The position numbers and the translations under genes were made by a program. This document shows positions 8,235 through 17,727 of a stretch of 64,000 nucleotides of DNA, one piece after another. Location of the stretch: positions 83,386 through 147,385 of the forward strand of contig JAVJSD010000087.1 of NCBI GenBank assembly GCA_040219575.1. Reading direction: 5' to 3'. The notes beneath the pieces were generated by a model. It had not been told where the DNA came from, did not search any database, and worked only from the letters and a program-made list of their open reading frames with translations. Source of the DNA: JAVJSD01 sp040219575. GTDB lineage: Bacteria; Planctomycetota; Planctomycetia; Pirellulales; Pirellulaceae. Position 1 is the stretch's first letter, and each line of letters starts with the position of its first letter.

Positions 8235-8554
8235 ATGAATGCGACTATCAAAACGTCGACGGGGTACACATTTGCTCGCGTTGCGGCGACCGGCGGCAGC
8301 GCGAAGTGCGCCGCAATTGTCCGAGAGCGCCGTCAACCGGGGCCGGCGATACGCTGTCTCGCTGGCTGACCGCTCTGGGCGCGAAAAAAAAAGCGGGATG
8401 CGGTTGCGACGCCCGGCAGTCGGCCTTCAACCGCCTGCTGCCGTACAAGCGGCGCGTTTGGAAGAGGCGGTGGCGGCGTGCATTACGACATATCGCCGCC
8501 CTGCCGCGCTGGCTCGTCTCGTCCGCTCCATCGAACGGCGGTACCCGCGATTGA
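8231..8554 (+). CDS. small Cys-rich phage-associated protein
   Basis: The frame starts MNECDYQNVDGVHICSRCG and contains GAKKKAGCGCDARQSAFNRL. Paired CxxC and CGC motifs suggest a metal-binding protein; the pattern resembles small proteins near phage-type terminases in planctomycetes. The start is fixed by the ATGA overlap with the preceding remnant. The domain ends around residue 77 (NRLLPY), and the remaining 30 or so residues overlap the next gene, so the original stop codon may have been lost. Function unknown. Confidence 0.55.
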   Translation: MNECDYQNVDGVHICSRCGDRRQREVRRNCPRAPSTGAGDTLSRWLTALGAKKKAGCGCDARQSAFNRLLPYKRRVWKRRWRRALRHIAALPRWLVSSAPSNGGTRD

Positions 8555-9621
8555 CGATCCTCATCCAGCACACCGGCGGCAACCTCTCCTGGGGCCGCAA
8601 CCAACTCGCCCGGGCCTGCCGCGCCCCCAACCTCCTGCTGTTGGAGGACGACTTCGAGTTCTCCGAAGAGACGGACCTGGACGCCTTGCTCGACATCCTC
8701 CGCCACGATGACGAACTCGCGGGAGTCGGCGGATCGCTGTTGGAACAGGGCCGGCGGCGCGCCTGGCGCCACAACTTCGACGTGTTCCGCGACCGAGCGG
8801 CGCTGCGCGAGAGCGACTACGAATGGCGGGCGACGCCGGCGGGCGCGATCTATCAGCCGTGTCACGCGATGCTCAACTTCGGCCTGTTTCGTCGCGACGT
8901 GATGACCGAACTCCCTTGGGACGAGAACCTGCCGCTTTCGGAGCACCGCGACTGGTACTTCCGCCTGTGGCGCGGCGGGCGGTGGCGCGTGGCCCTGGCG
9001 CCGCACGTCGGCATCCTGCATCACCGCGACCGCCCCGAGGGCTACCGCGAGGATCGCAGCCGTAGCTTTCTGCATCGCGTGCGCAAGAAGCACGGCCTTC
9101 GCTTTCAATCGCCCGAGGCGCACTTCAGCCAGCGGCGACGCCCCAACCTGCTGGTGCTCGGCGTGGGCCACGCCAACACCACGATCACCACTCGGCAACT
9201 CGCCGCCTTGGGCTGGAATGTGGGCGACGCCGACCAGGAGTTTGCCGAATCCGTGTCGGTTCGAACCGTCAACCAGCAATTGCTGGCGAGCAAGCGTTTC
9301 GATGCGCGTGCCGCGACAGAGGCTCTGCGCCGGGCGCCCGCGCCGTGGGTGCTCAAGGATCCTCGTTTCGCCGAGACGTTGCCGCATTGGCTGTCGGTTT
9401 TGCTTCCCCACCGACCGATGCTGCTTTGGATCACCAAGTCGAGCGACGCAGTCGTCGCGAGTTACGCTCGACGCGGCGTGGACGACGCCCGCGCGAAGTC
9501 GATCGTCGCCGCGCGAGAGGAGGCGTGCCGGAAGCACTTCGAGCGTTGGCCCTGGGAGAAACTCCATTTCGACGCCGAACAGGTCCGCGCCGCCGTGTCG
9601 ATGTTCGACGTGAATCGCTAG
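8398..9621 (+). CDS. glycosyltransferase family 2 domain fused to sulfotransferase-like domain
   Basis: The first 220 or so residues look like a GT-A glycosyltransferase: ACITTYRRPAALARLV at the start of the fold, GGNLSWGRNQLARAC, and LLLLEDDFEF as the acidic metal/nucleotide-sugar motif. After about residue 255 a second domain begins with NLLVLGVGHANTTITT. This resembles the phosphosulfate-binding loop of sulfotransferases, followed by APWVLKDPRF and a helical tail. The start is uncertain: the ATG at 8398 overlaps the upstream gene by 157 bases, and TTG 8458 or GTG 8470 would place it right before the conserved ACITTYRR. It sits between phage-type genes, so it may modify a cell-surface glycan or virion component. 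Confidence 0.75.
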   Translation: MRLRRPAVGLQPPAAVQAARLEEAVAACITTYRRPAALARLVRSIERRYPRLTILIQHTGGNLSWGRNQLARACRAPNLLLLEDDFEFSEETDLDALLDILRHDDELAGVGGSLLEQGRRRAWRHNFDVFRDRAALRESDYEWRATPAGAIYQPCHAMLNFGLFRRDVMTELPWDENLPLSEHRDWYFRLWRGGRWRVALAPHVGILHHRDRPEGYREDRSRSFLHRVRKKHGLRFQSPEAHFSQRRRPNLLVLGVGHANTTITTRQLAALGWNVGDADQEFAESVSVRTVNQQLLASKRFDARAATEALRRAPAPWVLKDPRFAETLPHWLSVLLPHRPMLLWITKSSDAVVASYARRGVDDARAKSIVAAREEACRKHFERWPWEKLHFDAEQVRAAVSMFDVNR

Positions 9622-9671
9622 CCGCCGTGGGCGCCGCTCGTCGCGGATGTTGGCAGCGTCCGCCGCGGGGC

Positions 9672-11132
9672 ATGACTTCAGCAGCTATCAAGATGCGCAA
9701 GGCGAAAGCAAACTCTCCGCAACAGAATCTCGCCGAGGTGATTCGGCGGATCGCGACGCCCGCCACGTTCGCCGCCTGGTCGTCGCGCGGCCGCTGGCAG
9801 ATGGCGCCGCATCTGCGTCTGATCGATCAGGCGCTGATGGACATGCTGCGCGGGATCGGCCCGCGACTGTTGGTCGTCGAAGCACCGCCGCGGCATGGGA
9901 AAAGCGAACTGATCAGCCGGCATCTGCCGGCCTGGTTCCTGGGACGTTACCCCGAACGCCGCGTGATGCTGGCCAGCTACGAGGCGCACCTGGCGCGTTC
10001 CTGGGGCCGCAAGGCGCGGCAACTGCTGCAGGACCACGGCCCCACGATGTTCGGCGTGCGGCTTTCGCCCAACCGCCGGGCCGCCTCGGAATGGGAGTTG
10101 GCCGAGCACGGCGGCGGGATGGTGACGGCCGGGGCGGGAGGCGCGCTCACTGGCCGCGGCGCCGACCTGCTGATCATCGACGATCCGATCAAGAACGCCG
10201 AGCAGGCGCTCAGCCAGAAGATGCGCGACAAGATCTGGGACTGGTGGCAATCAACAGCATCGACGCGGCTCGAACCGGGCGGCTGCGCCGTGGTGATGAT
10301 GACCCGTTGGCACACCGACGACCTGGTGGGAAAACTGCTGCGGCAGGCCGCTCGCGATGGCGAGGCGACCCGGCGGTTGTCGCTCCCGGCGCTGGCGGTG
10401 GAGAACGATCCGCTGGGGCGATCGCCCGGTGAACCGCTGTGGCCGCGGCGCTGGCCGCGCGAGGCGCTGGCCCGGCGGCGGCTGTCCGTCGAGGCGCGGT
10501 GGTGGCAGGCGATGTACCAGCAGCGTCCCTCGCGGCATGGCTGGATGGAATGGCCCGACGACCATTTCGGCCCGCACCTATGGGCCGATTCGTGGCCCGA
10601 TTCATTCGAACTGGCGGCCGCCGCCTGCGATCCCTCCAAGGGCGCGGATTCGAAGCGCGGCGACTACTTCGCCGTGGTCGTGGCGGGATTGTCCGGACAG
10701 GTGACGTGGGTCGATGCGCTGTTGCTGCGAAGCGGCTCGATTTCGGAGATCGTGGGTCGCTCCCTCGACCTCGTGCACCGCTATCCGATCGATCAGTTCG
10801 GCATCGAGAGCAACGCCTTTCAGCATCTGCTGGAGCCGGAGTTCAACCGGCAGTGCCGGGAGCGGCGGATGCCGCCGCTGCCGATCCGCATGCTGCACAA
10901 CCACCAGAACAAGCGGATGATCCGCATTCCGCGATTGGGCCCGTATCTCGCGCGACGGGAGTTGCGGTTCCGCGACTGTGAAGGCTGCCGGTTGTTGGTG
11001 CGGCAACTCGAAGAGTTCCCGCTGGCCGAACACGACGACGGCCCCGACGCGCTGGAGATGGCGCTGCGGTTGCTGAAGTGGATGCGTGAGCAGCCGAACG
11101 AGCCGCCGCCTGAAGTGCGAATCGGAACTTGA
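9672..11132 (+). CDS. phage terminase large subunit
   Basis: This 486-aa protein combines the packaging ATPase and nuclease of a terminase. Walker A is APPRHGKSE (residues 71-79) and Walker B is LLIIDDPIKN (acidic pair at 170-171), followed by MMTRWHTDDLVG, typical of terminase_6-type enzymes. The nuclease domain starts near AAACDPSKGADSKRGDYFAV and ends with the conserved DDGPDALEMALRL. The ATG at 9672 begins a lysine-rich segment; the open frame upstream of it is a shadow of the previous gene. It would cut and pump DNA into proheads, but no structural genes follow, so it looks like a prophage or gene-transfer-agent remnant. Confidence 0.93.
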   Translation: MTSAAIKMRKAKANSPQQNLAEVIRRIATPATFAAWSSRGRWQMAPHLRLIDQALMDMLRGIGPRLLVVEAPPRHGKSELISRHLPAWFLGRYPERRVMLASYEAHLARSWGRKARQLLQDHGPTMFGVRLSPNRRAASEWELAEHGGGMVTAGAGGALTGRGADLLIIDDPIKNAEQALSQKMRDKIWDWWQSTASTRLEPGGCAVVMMTRWHTDDLVGKLLRQAARDGEATRRLSLPALAVENDPLGRSPGEPLWPRRWPREALARRRLSVEARWWQAMYQQRPSRHGWMEWPDDHFGPHLWADSWPDSFELAAAACDPSKGADSKRGDYFAVVVAGLSGQVTWVDALLLRSGSISEIVGRSLDLVHRYPIDQFGIESNAFQHLLEPEFNRQCRERRMPPLPIRMLHNHQNKRMIRIPRLGPYLARRELRFRDCEGCRLLVRQLEEFPLAEHDDGPDALEMALRLLKWMREQPNEPPPEVRIGT

Positions 11133-11144
11133 TAAGGGCAGGCT

Positions 11145-11224
11145 AACCGCTGATGAACGCTGATCGGACGCTAATGGATTTAGGTTTTCCTCCTTTAGCG
11201 TTTCATTAGCGTCTATCAGCGGTT
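11145..11224. terminator. large imperfect inverted repeat between convergent genes
   Basis: A 34-base arm at 11145-11178 pairs with 11191-11224 at about 27 of 34 positions, with a short T-rich loop. It lies between the terminase gene (+) and the GspK-like gene (-), so it could terminate both. Each arm itself contains a tandem CGCTGAT/CGCTAAT motif, a kind of repeat often found dispersed in such genomes. Confidence 0.6.
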
Positions 11225-11312
11225 CAATTGTCTTCGGTTTCCCCGATCGGCGCGCAGCTCGCGCGCATTTTCAACGGTTGGTGAATGGGTTGAACACGGA
11301 TGCAGGTCAAGG

Positions 11313-14300
11313 TTATTCGATGTAGCGGCGGAGGCGGATGGCCTTGTCGACGTTGAGGTTCTTGCCGGGTTGGAAGCCGACCGGGATCGAACGATCGACG
11401 ATGTAGAACGCGCGGTGGCGTTCGACCTGGCCGGTGTCGCTGCCGAGCTCGCGACCCAACTGCTGCGTGTTAGGATCGACCTCGAAGTAGCCGACCGTCA
11501 TCCAGATGGCGTACACGTTCGACCGGCAGGTGACGAGATTCGCCATCCGCTGCATCGATTGTCGGCGGAAGAATGGGTTGCGGTCGGTATCGTTAGCCAC
11601 GTTGTTCGACGATACGTCAAACAGCGGTGTGCCGGTAGGCCCTCCGCCGATTGCGTTGCTGCGAAGCAGAGTCGTCTCGACGTCAGATCTTAGCATGCTT
11701 GGTAGTGGAACCAGATCGGAAGATCCCGCTCCTCTCATTGGATTGGCGAATAGTGTTGGTGACGAAGGCGACATTTGAGTCTGTGCAACTGCAGTTCCTC
11801 CATACCCTCTGCGACTGTCAATCCACCCAGGCGCCGCAGCCGTTCCAAAAAATGTCGGTCCGCCATGTGCCGGTCCAAACCCTTGATAGAACAACGACTG
11901 CCAAACGCGCTGGCTGTACACCGTGTTGATGTTCACGCGACCCGGGTCGCGGTAGTTCGAAACCTTGTTGTAAGGCGGATGGAACTGCTGCGTGCCGGCG
12001 CCGCTCTGAATGTGACGCGGATTGTTTGTCGAGCCGTCGGGCAGGAGATTGGCGGTGAAGAATTCCGGATGCAGCAGCGTGTTGGAACTGGCGAACTTCG
12101 AGGGCACGTGCACGAACTCGAACAGCCGGTGCAAGTTGCCGGCCGGCGCGCCGCCCGACCCGCTCTGATAGAAGTTCATCAAATGCCCGAACTGTGTTGT
12201 TTGTCCAGGCAGATAGGAATTGGTTGTTGCATCAATGGGCGAGTAGCTGTAGAGCAGTCGCGAGGAGCGCGTGTAGGGCACCTGTGATAGCTCCAGCCCG
12301 CTGACGAATGGACGGTTGTTCCAGTTCAGCCACGGGAAGGCGGGAGCGCCGGCGGTGTTGGGCGCGCCGACGTAATACCGCGAGCCCAAGTTGGGACCGG
12401 ACGGATACGGCGGATTGGGCTTGGTCGTGTCGTTGTAGGCCGTGCCGAAAGCGGCGTTCAGGCGGCCTAGCGTGTGGCTGAGTTGGTAGGGGAAGTGATG
12501 CATGACCGGCAGACCGTCCGGCGATTGTCCCGTGATGTCGCTCGGCACACGGATCCGCTCCTTCCGCCACAGGTTGCGCAGACCGTCGGAGGCTTGCGCC
12601 TTGTCGCCTCGCTCGTGCGAGTTGAATTCCAGGTCGGGATCGGGATCGGTCGCCACGGCAGGGAACGTACCGTCGGTTCGGTACGTCTCGTTGGCCGTTT
12701 CGACGCCGTTGAAGGCCGTGAGGTCGACGGAAGCCGTGTCGATCGTGAGATAGGGATTTCGCGTGGAATGCCAGGGCGCCAGCGGATTGGCCAACCGCTG
12801 CAGATGCACCGTGCGGAAGTTCGTCGTCGTGCCGTCGCGCGACATCAACGCATTCTTTTCCGTGGCGGTGAAGTCGGTGCGGCGCAAATCGAGCGGCTCA
12901 TCGAGCGGTTGCTCGGCGCCGCCCGATTCGTAACGCCCGTCGTTGTTGGGATCGCCGGGGTTGGGGTAGTCGGAGTTGAACGTCGCGGCGCCGTCGAAGT
13001 CGCCGTAGCCGTTGCTGGTCGCCGGCTCCGAAATGCTCATCGGCCGCGGCCGGTTCATCACGATGCCGACCGGATGCTGGATGTTGGGATGGGCGGGCTC
13101 CGTCGTGCCGTTGTCGATCACGCGGACATTGCTTTGATCCGGATCGATATGCGGCGTGAGCACGATCCGCCGCGTGCTGCCGAGCATCAGGTTGGATTCG
13201 TTCACCGTCGGATCGTCGAGCCGCCCTACCGGCTCGATGTAATTGCCGCCGGATTCGTAGTGGGCCGAACCGAGCACGGCGTAACGGCCCGGCAGCACCG
13301 GCGCCACCGCCTGGTCGGTGAAGTAGCGGATCTGGCCGTGTCCCGAGGCGACGCCGCCGGGAAGGGAGGGGCCGGGGTCGACGAAGTAGATGCCGCGTTC
13401 GACGTCGTTGGGATCAAAGTCGGTCGCCAACGGGGGCGTGCTGGGCGGTAGGTCGGGATCGGCGCTCTGGGCGTGGCTGGTCCCGCGGACGACGATCAGC
13501 CGCCAGACCGGCGCGCCGGTCGTGGGGTCGATGTTCGGATTGGGCGGCGCGCGGCTGGTGAGCACCACGCCCTGCGTGCCGTAATACAACTCCTGCGGAC
13601 CGCTGCCGGCCGGCGTGCTCGTCGAGGGCGACGTCCAGGGGTTGTACAACTCGACGAAAAACGGACCCCGCGGCCGCAACCGCTGATCGAAGTCGTTGTC
13701 GTCCGTCGTCATGTCCGGACCGGCCAGCTTTCCGTTCGGCGGATCCTCCGTCATCAGGTCCTCCGTGCGGCGGTCGTGCCAGGCCAGCGTCTCGGAGATC
13801 AACAACTCGGGCCGTTCACAGCCCCACACGACGAACGACTCGGCCGGTTGATCGTCGCTGCCGCCGTCGTTGATGACGCCGTTGACGCCCCAGCCATTGA
13901 AGGGATTCGAATCGTACTCAAAGGGCGTCATGATCGAATCGGCATCGCGGAAATCGACCACGTTGATCGCCCACTGGGCGAAACCTCGCGCGCGTTCGTC
14001 GGGACTGGTGACGCCCGGATTGCCGTCGTACTCGAACTCGGGGATGTGGGCGTTTGGATCCGACAATGTCATCAACAGCACGTACAGGTAGCGGGCGTAA
14101 AGCTGCCGCACCATCATCCGGTCGTTGATGTCGGGGTTTCCGTCGAAGGGACTGCCACCCACGCTCGTCCGCGGGTTGATTCCGTTCAAGGCATGAAACG
14201 GAACCGAGGCCACGTAGTTTCCACCGGGTCCGTAAGGCGCCGTGGGATTGGGAATGGCGGGCATGAACTCCGAAGTGCCGACGGCTTCAAAGGGGACGGG

Positions 14301-16424
14301 GCCGCCCGGCAGGCTGATCACACCGTGTTCGTCGGTGACGTTGTTGCCGTTGCTGTCTTGCCCGTTGCCGAACGGCATGTTCACGTCCCACCGCAGGCCG
14401 CGCCGCAGGTCGTACGGCAGCATCTTGCCGATCTCGTTGTCGATCTGGTCTTGGGTGAAACCGGCCCCGCTGTTCATCAGGCGGAACCGCAACAGGTCGA
14501 GGAAGCTGAACGCTCGCTGCGGATGGGCGGGATTGGGGGCGTTTGCGCCGGCGGCGATGTCGGCCAGCATGTCGCGCGTGTAGCGGATGGCGGGCGACGG
14601 CGGATCGAAACTGTCGGTCGTTACGATCCGCGAGTTGGCCGCCGCCATGGCCGGATTGCCGCTGGGGCTGAGCAGAAACTGCAAGCGGTCGGGCAGCGAC
14701 GTGGCGTCGACGTCGAACAGCCGCAGCAGCCGCTCCAGTTCGCCGTAGCTGAACAGCGCGTCGCGGCCGAAGTTTTCACCGCGTGGTGCGTCGGGCGAAT
14801 GGTCGAGTTCGTAGTCGAGGTCGACCCGCAGATCGGTCCCCGCGGCCTCGGGCGTGCGTTCGTAGACCGGCTGGCCGTAGTGGTCGAGCGCCACGGCCAG
14901 GCGATCGCGCAAGTCGGGCGGGCTTTGCCACGACGTGTGGACCGGGTTGTTGTAGAAGTTGCCGGGCGTGTCGATCAGGTCGGGGAAGTTGCGCTGATCG
15001 ATGAAGCCGGGCGTGCCGGGAAGGTTTTCGCCGGGTGGGCCGCCGCGCAGGTTCAAGATGCTGTTGTACTGCGCCGTGTTAATACCCAGGCCGCCCAGCG
15101 AGATGGCGGGAGGCCCGTGTCCCGGACCGCCCGCGAGGCCGGAGGTATCCGAACCGCCGGCCAGCAGCGCGGCGGCGGGCTGCGTACCGGCCGTGTGCCA
15201 GCGATTGCCGTGGGCGTTGACGTTCAAGCGGCCGTCGAGGTCGGTGCAGAGGATGGCGAACAGCGGGCGGAAGGTGCGGCCGCTGGCGTCGGTCATGGTG
15301 GGATAGCCCAGGTCAAGCCAGATACTGTCCATCACGCCGTCGCCGTCGTTGTCGACATCCCAGACCTGGTCTTCCGAGAGGCCTCGCAGCAGGTTGTCGA
15401 TATCGGCGTCGGTCCAAGTGAAGCCGTTGGCCCGCACGCTGGCCGGCGTCCACAGGCGGGGATTCGAGTTTCCGCCGGTGAAGTCGGGATGCTGCGTCGG
15501 CAGCGGCCGCAGGATGAACTGCCGCACGCGGTTCTGAGCGTCGGCCGGTGCGCCGTTCGACATCCAGTCCTGGCGGAAGTAGTTGACCAGCGCCGAGCGA
15601 TGGTACGAGGGGACGACCATCGCCACTTGGTTTTCGTTGGCCGGGTTGGGAATCAGCGCGGCCAGGAACATGTTGTTGTAGTCGGCGGCGTCGTAGCTCT
15701 CGTCGGCGTCGCCGCCGTTGCTGACGCCCATATACAGGGGATAGCCCCCATTGGCCGCCGTGTTCGGCAGCAGGGCGATCGGCGGATCGGTGCCGGGGTT
15801 GGTGCTGGCGTCGAGTCGGCCGGACGTCGGGTTGTAGCCGAACCCGGTGCCGTTGAAGGGTCGGCCGTTGATCAGGAAGTTGGCGCCGTTGCCGGGGCGG
15901 ATCGTGATGCCTTGATCGTTCTTGGGAACGAGAAAGCGGATGCGGTATCGGACCGGAGAGCCCGCCACCATGTCGTAGAACACGACGCGCGTGCTGAGAT
16001 TCTTGGCGGCGCCGGTGGTGAACGTGATGACGCAGCCTTCGTAGAATCCACGCACCTGGTCGAACGCCTGAGCCGGCGCGTCGAACTGGCAGTCGTACTG
16101 GATGAATTGGTCGCCCGTATCGGGGAGCGGTCGCTGGTTGCCGAGCGTGCCCGTCCGCGCATCGACGCCGTAGAAGTCCATCAAGAGCCCATGCCCCCGC
16201 ATCGGCGAGAGCGTGTCGTTGGTGTCGCGCACCAGGTCGTAGAGGACGCGGTCCATCAGTTTGTTGGGCGGATCGCGACGGATGCCTTGCTTGGCGTGGG
16301 CGCGGCTCGTGTCTTCGTACACGCCGGTGATCAGCACGAACGTGACCGCCATCAGGGCGAACAGCGTCAGCAGCGTCAGCACCAACATCAGCACCAGACC
16401 GCGGCGGGGGCGTCGTCGTACCAT
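11313..16424 (-). CDS. giant GspK/PilX-like protein of the secretion cluster
   Basis: This protein of about 1703 aa has an N-terminal type IV prepilin-like segment: RRRPRRG followed by a long hydrophobic helix (LVLMLVLTLLTLFALMAVTF). The rest is a large extracytoplasmic region with many Asp/Asn/Gly/Pro-rich segments. The ATG at 16424 has a GGGAGAG site and is preferred to 16475. GspK proteins are usually about 300-350 aa, so this is several times longer. It is the last gene of the cluster and probably the minor pseudopilin or a surface-exposed adaptor. DGDGVMDSIWLDLG and DLDGRLNVNAHGN look like conserved planctomycete family segments. Confidence 0.75.
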   Translation of the reverse strand: MVRRRPRRGLVLMLVLTLLTLFALMAVTFVLITGVYEDTSRAHAKQGIRRDPPNKLMDRVLYDLVRDTNDTLSPMRGHGLLMDFYGVDARTGTLGNQRPLPDTGDQFIQYDCQFDAPAQAFDQVRGFYEGCVITFTTGAAKNLSTRVVFYDMVAGSPVRYRIRFLVPKNDQGITIRPGNGANFLINGRPFNGTGFGYNPTSGRLDASTNPGTDPPIALLPNTAANGGYPLYMGVSNGGDADESYDAADYNNMFLAALIPNPANENQVAMVVPSYHRSALVNYFRQDWMSNGAPADAQNRVRQFILRPLPTQHPDFTGGNSNPRLWTPASVRANGFTWTDADIDNLLRGLSEDQVWDVDNDGDGVMDSIWLDLGYPTMTDASGRTFRPLFAILCTDLDGRLNVNAHGNRWHTAGTQPAAALLAGGSDTSGLAGGPGHGPPAISLGGLGINTAQYNSILNLRGGPPGENLPGTPGFIDQRNFPDLIDTPGNFYNNPVHTSWQSPPDLRDRLAVALDHYGQPVYERTPEAAGTDLRVDLDYELDHSPDAPRGENFGRDALFSYGELERLLRLFDVDATSLPDRLQFLLSPSGNPAMAAANSRIVTTDSFDPPSPAIRYTRDMLADIAAGANAPNPAHPQRAFSFLDLLRFRLMNSGAGFTQDQIDNEIGKMLPYDLRRGLRWDVNMPFGNGQDSNGNNVTDEHGVISLPGGPVPFEAVGTSEFMPAIPNPTAPYGPGGNYVASVPFHALNGINPRTSVGGSPFDGNPDINDRMMVRQLYARYLYVLLMTLSDPNAHIPEFEYDGNPGVTSPDERARGFAQWAINVVDFRDADSIMTPFEYDSNPFNGWGVNGVINDGGSDDQPAESFVVWGCERPELLISETLAWHDRRTEDLMTEDPPNGKLAGPDMTTDDNDFDQRLRPRGPFFVELYNPWTSPSTSTPAGSGPQELYYGTQGVVLTSRAPPNPNIDPTTGAPVWRLIVVRGTSHAQSADPDLPPSTPPLATDFDPNDVERGIYFVDPGPSLPGGVASGHGQIRYFTDQAVAPVLPGRYAVLGSAHYESGGNYIEPVGRLDDPTVNESNLMLGSTRRIVLTPHIDPDQSNVRVIDNGTTEPAHPNIQHPVGIVMNRPRPMSISEPATSNGYGDFDGAATFNSDYPNPGDPNNDGRYESGGAEQPLDEPLDLRRTDFTATEKNALMSRDGTTTNFRTVHLQRLANPLAPWHSTRNPYLTIDTASVDLTAFNGVETANETYRTDGTFPAVATDPDPDLEFNSHERGDKAQASDGLRNLWRKERIRVPSDITGQSPDGLPVMHHFPYQLSHTLGRLNAAFGTAYNDTTKPNPPYPSGPNLGSRYYVGAPNTAGAPAFPWLNWNNRPFVSGLELSQVPYTRSSRLLYSYSPIDATTNSYLPGQTTQFGHLMNFYQSGSGGAPAGNLHRLFEFVHVPSKFASSNTLLHPEFFTANLLPDGSTNNPRHIQSGAGTQQFHPPYNKVSNYRDPGRVNINTVYSQRVWQSLFYQGFGPAHGGPTFFGTAAAPGWIDSRRGYGGTAVAQTQMSPSSPTLFANPMRGAGSSDLVPLPSMLRSDVETTLLRSNAIGGGPTGTPLFDVSSNNVANDTDRNPFFRRQSMQRMANLVTCRSNVYAIWMTVGYFEVDPNTQQLGRELGSDTGQVERHRAFYIVDRSIPVGFQPGKNLNVDKAIRLRRYIE

Positions 16425-16499
16425 CGTTCTCTCCCGTGGGGTGCGCGGCGCGCACCGGTAGTCGTCATTGGTCATCGAGCGGTTCGCGGCGAGGCGAGC

Positions 16500-17723
16500 C
16501 TACTCGAACCAGGCGGTGGTCTCTTGGAAACGAAGCGTTCGCTGGAACACAGCGACCACATTGGGCGGAATAATCACAAACGGCGCGGCGAAGCCCGCGG
16601 GCGCGCCGGTCCAGGGCGGCGCGAGCGGCCAGTCTTCACCATCGAGCGTGACGTGCAGTCCCACGCCATCCGATTCGTAGTCGGCCTCGATCACGCGATA
16701 CCAGCGGAAGTAGCTGACGTTGGTGGTCGGCGCCAGCAACACCCACTGGCCGCGGCGGACCATCACGTCGCTGAGCGGTTGCCCCGGCCGGGGCGTGATG
16801 CGGACATCGCCGCCTCCCAGCCCCTGGCTGAAAAAGTCGGCCGACGCAATCTGCGCCACGCGCTCTTGCCCCGCCGCCAGCGGGCGGTCGTGGAACACGA
16901 CGATCGACAACAGGTAACTGGTGCTGTCTTGCTGCGGTTCGGGAACGAGCGTGGCCATCCAGTTGAAGGCGGCTTCCGTCTGGCGGACGCCCTCGCTCGA
17001 CATCTGCTGGATCGGCAACAGCGGCGCGGCGGGATTGCCCGGCGTGGCCTGATCTTCGTTCTTGTCGAACACGATGTCGTCCGGGGCGGTGAAGATGTAG
17101 TCGGCCATCGGCTGCGTCATCGCCAGCGGCAGACCGCCGGCGTTGGGAACCACCGGTACCGTGCCCGGCACGTTGTAGCTGCCGTTGGGCTCGAAATGCC
17201 CCCAGGGGGCCACCGCCGGGAAGTGCGGCGTGAAGTTGGGAACGGTGAGCTGACGATACGGCCATTCGCTCGATCGCAAATTGACGCGCTGCATCTGGTT
17301 CACGCCGGCCACGTCGGGAAAGCCGGTGTTGGGAGCGCCGAAACTCCCCTCGTCTACGCGCCGCGTGACATACATCGGGTCGATGCAGTACGACAAACCG
17401 GGCGTCAGCGTGAACTTTCCAGCCGAACCTCCATTGCACCAATGCGCGGCGATCACGTTCGTGCCGCCGCCGGGCAATTGCTCCACTTCCAACCGCGCCA
17501 TCTCGCGGGCGTGGAACTCCGCCACGGCGTTGCGGCCGGCGACCGCGGCGCGATCGTTGATCAAGCCGCGCTCGGCCTGCTGTCCCGCCACCGGCAGCAG
17601 CGCCAGCAAACCGAAAATGCTGATCGAGACGATGCCGATCGAAATCATGACTTCCAGCAGCGTGATGCCGCGGCGACGACTTCGACAGCGAATCGCGAAT
17701 GGATGATTGACGACGTTACGCAT
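16500..17723 (-). CDS. prepilin-like protein (GspI/PilV type)
   Basis: A short basic leader ends in SRRRG, followed by ITLLEVMISIGIVSISIFGL, the prepilin peptidase site and hydrophobic helix with the conserved Glu at +5. The start at 17723 (MRNVVNHPF) gives a normal leader; an upstream start at 17756 would overlap the previous gene. The mature domain of about 380 aa is long for a minor pseudopilin. It lies 5 bases upstream of the end of the previous gene and is part of the seven-gene secretion operon. It is likely a minor pseudopilin of the T2SS-like machine. Confidence 0.82.
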   Translation of the reverse strand: MRNVVNHPFAIRCRSRRRGITLLEVMISIGIVSISIFGLLALLPVAGQQAERGLINDRAAVAGRNAVAEFHAREMARLEVEQLPGGGTNVIAAHWCNGGSAGKFTLTPGLSYCIDPMYVTRRVDEGSFGAPNTGFPDVAGVNQMQRVNLRSSEWPYRQLTVPNFTPHFPAVAPWGHFEPNGSYNVPGTVPVVPNAGGLPLAMTQPMADYIFTAPDDIVFDKNEDQATPGNPAAPLLPIQQMSSEGVRQTEAAFNWMATLVPEPQQDSTSYLLSIVVFHDRPLAAGQERVAQIASADFFSQGLGGGDVRITPRPGQPLSDVMVRRGQWVLLAPTTNVSYFRWYRVIEADYESDGVGLHVTLDGEDWPLAPPWTGAPAGFAAPFVIIPPNVVAVFQRTLRFQETTAWFE

Positions 17724-17727
17724 CGAA

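Noticed and set aside
11145..11224. tRNA or attachment site at the phage/secretion border
   Set aside because: The structure is one long imperfect hairpin with tandem heptamers, not a cloverleaf, and no integrase or direct repeat is linked to it.
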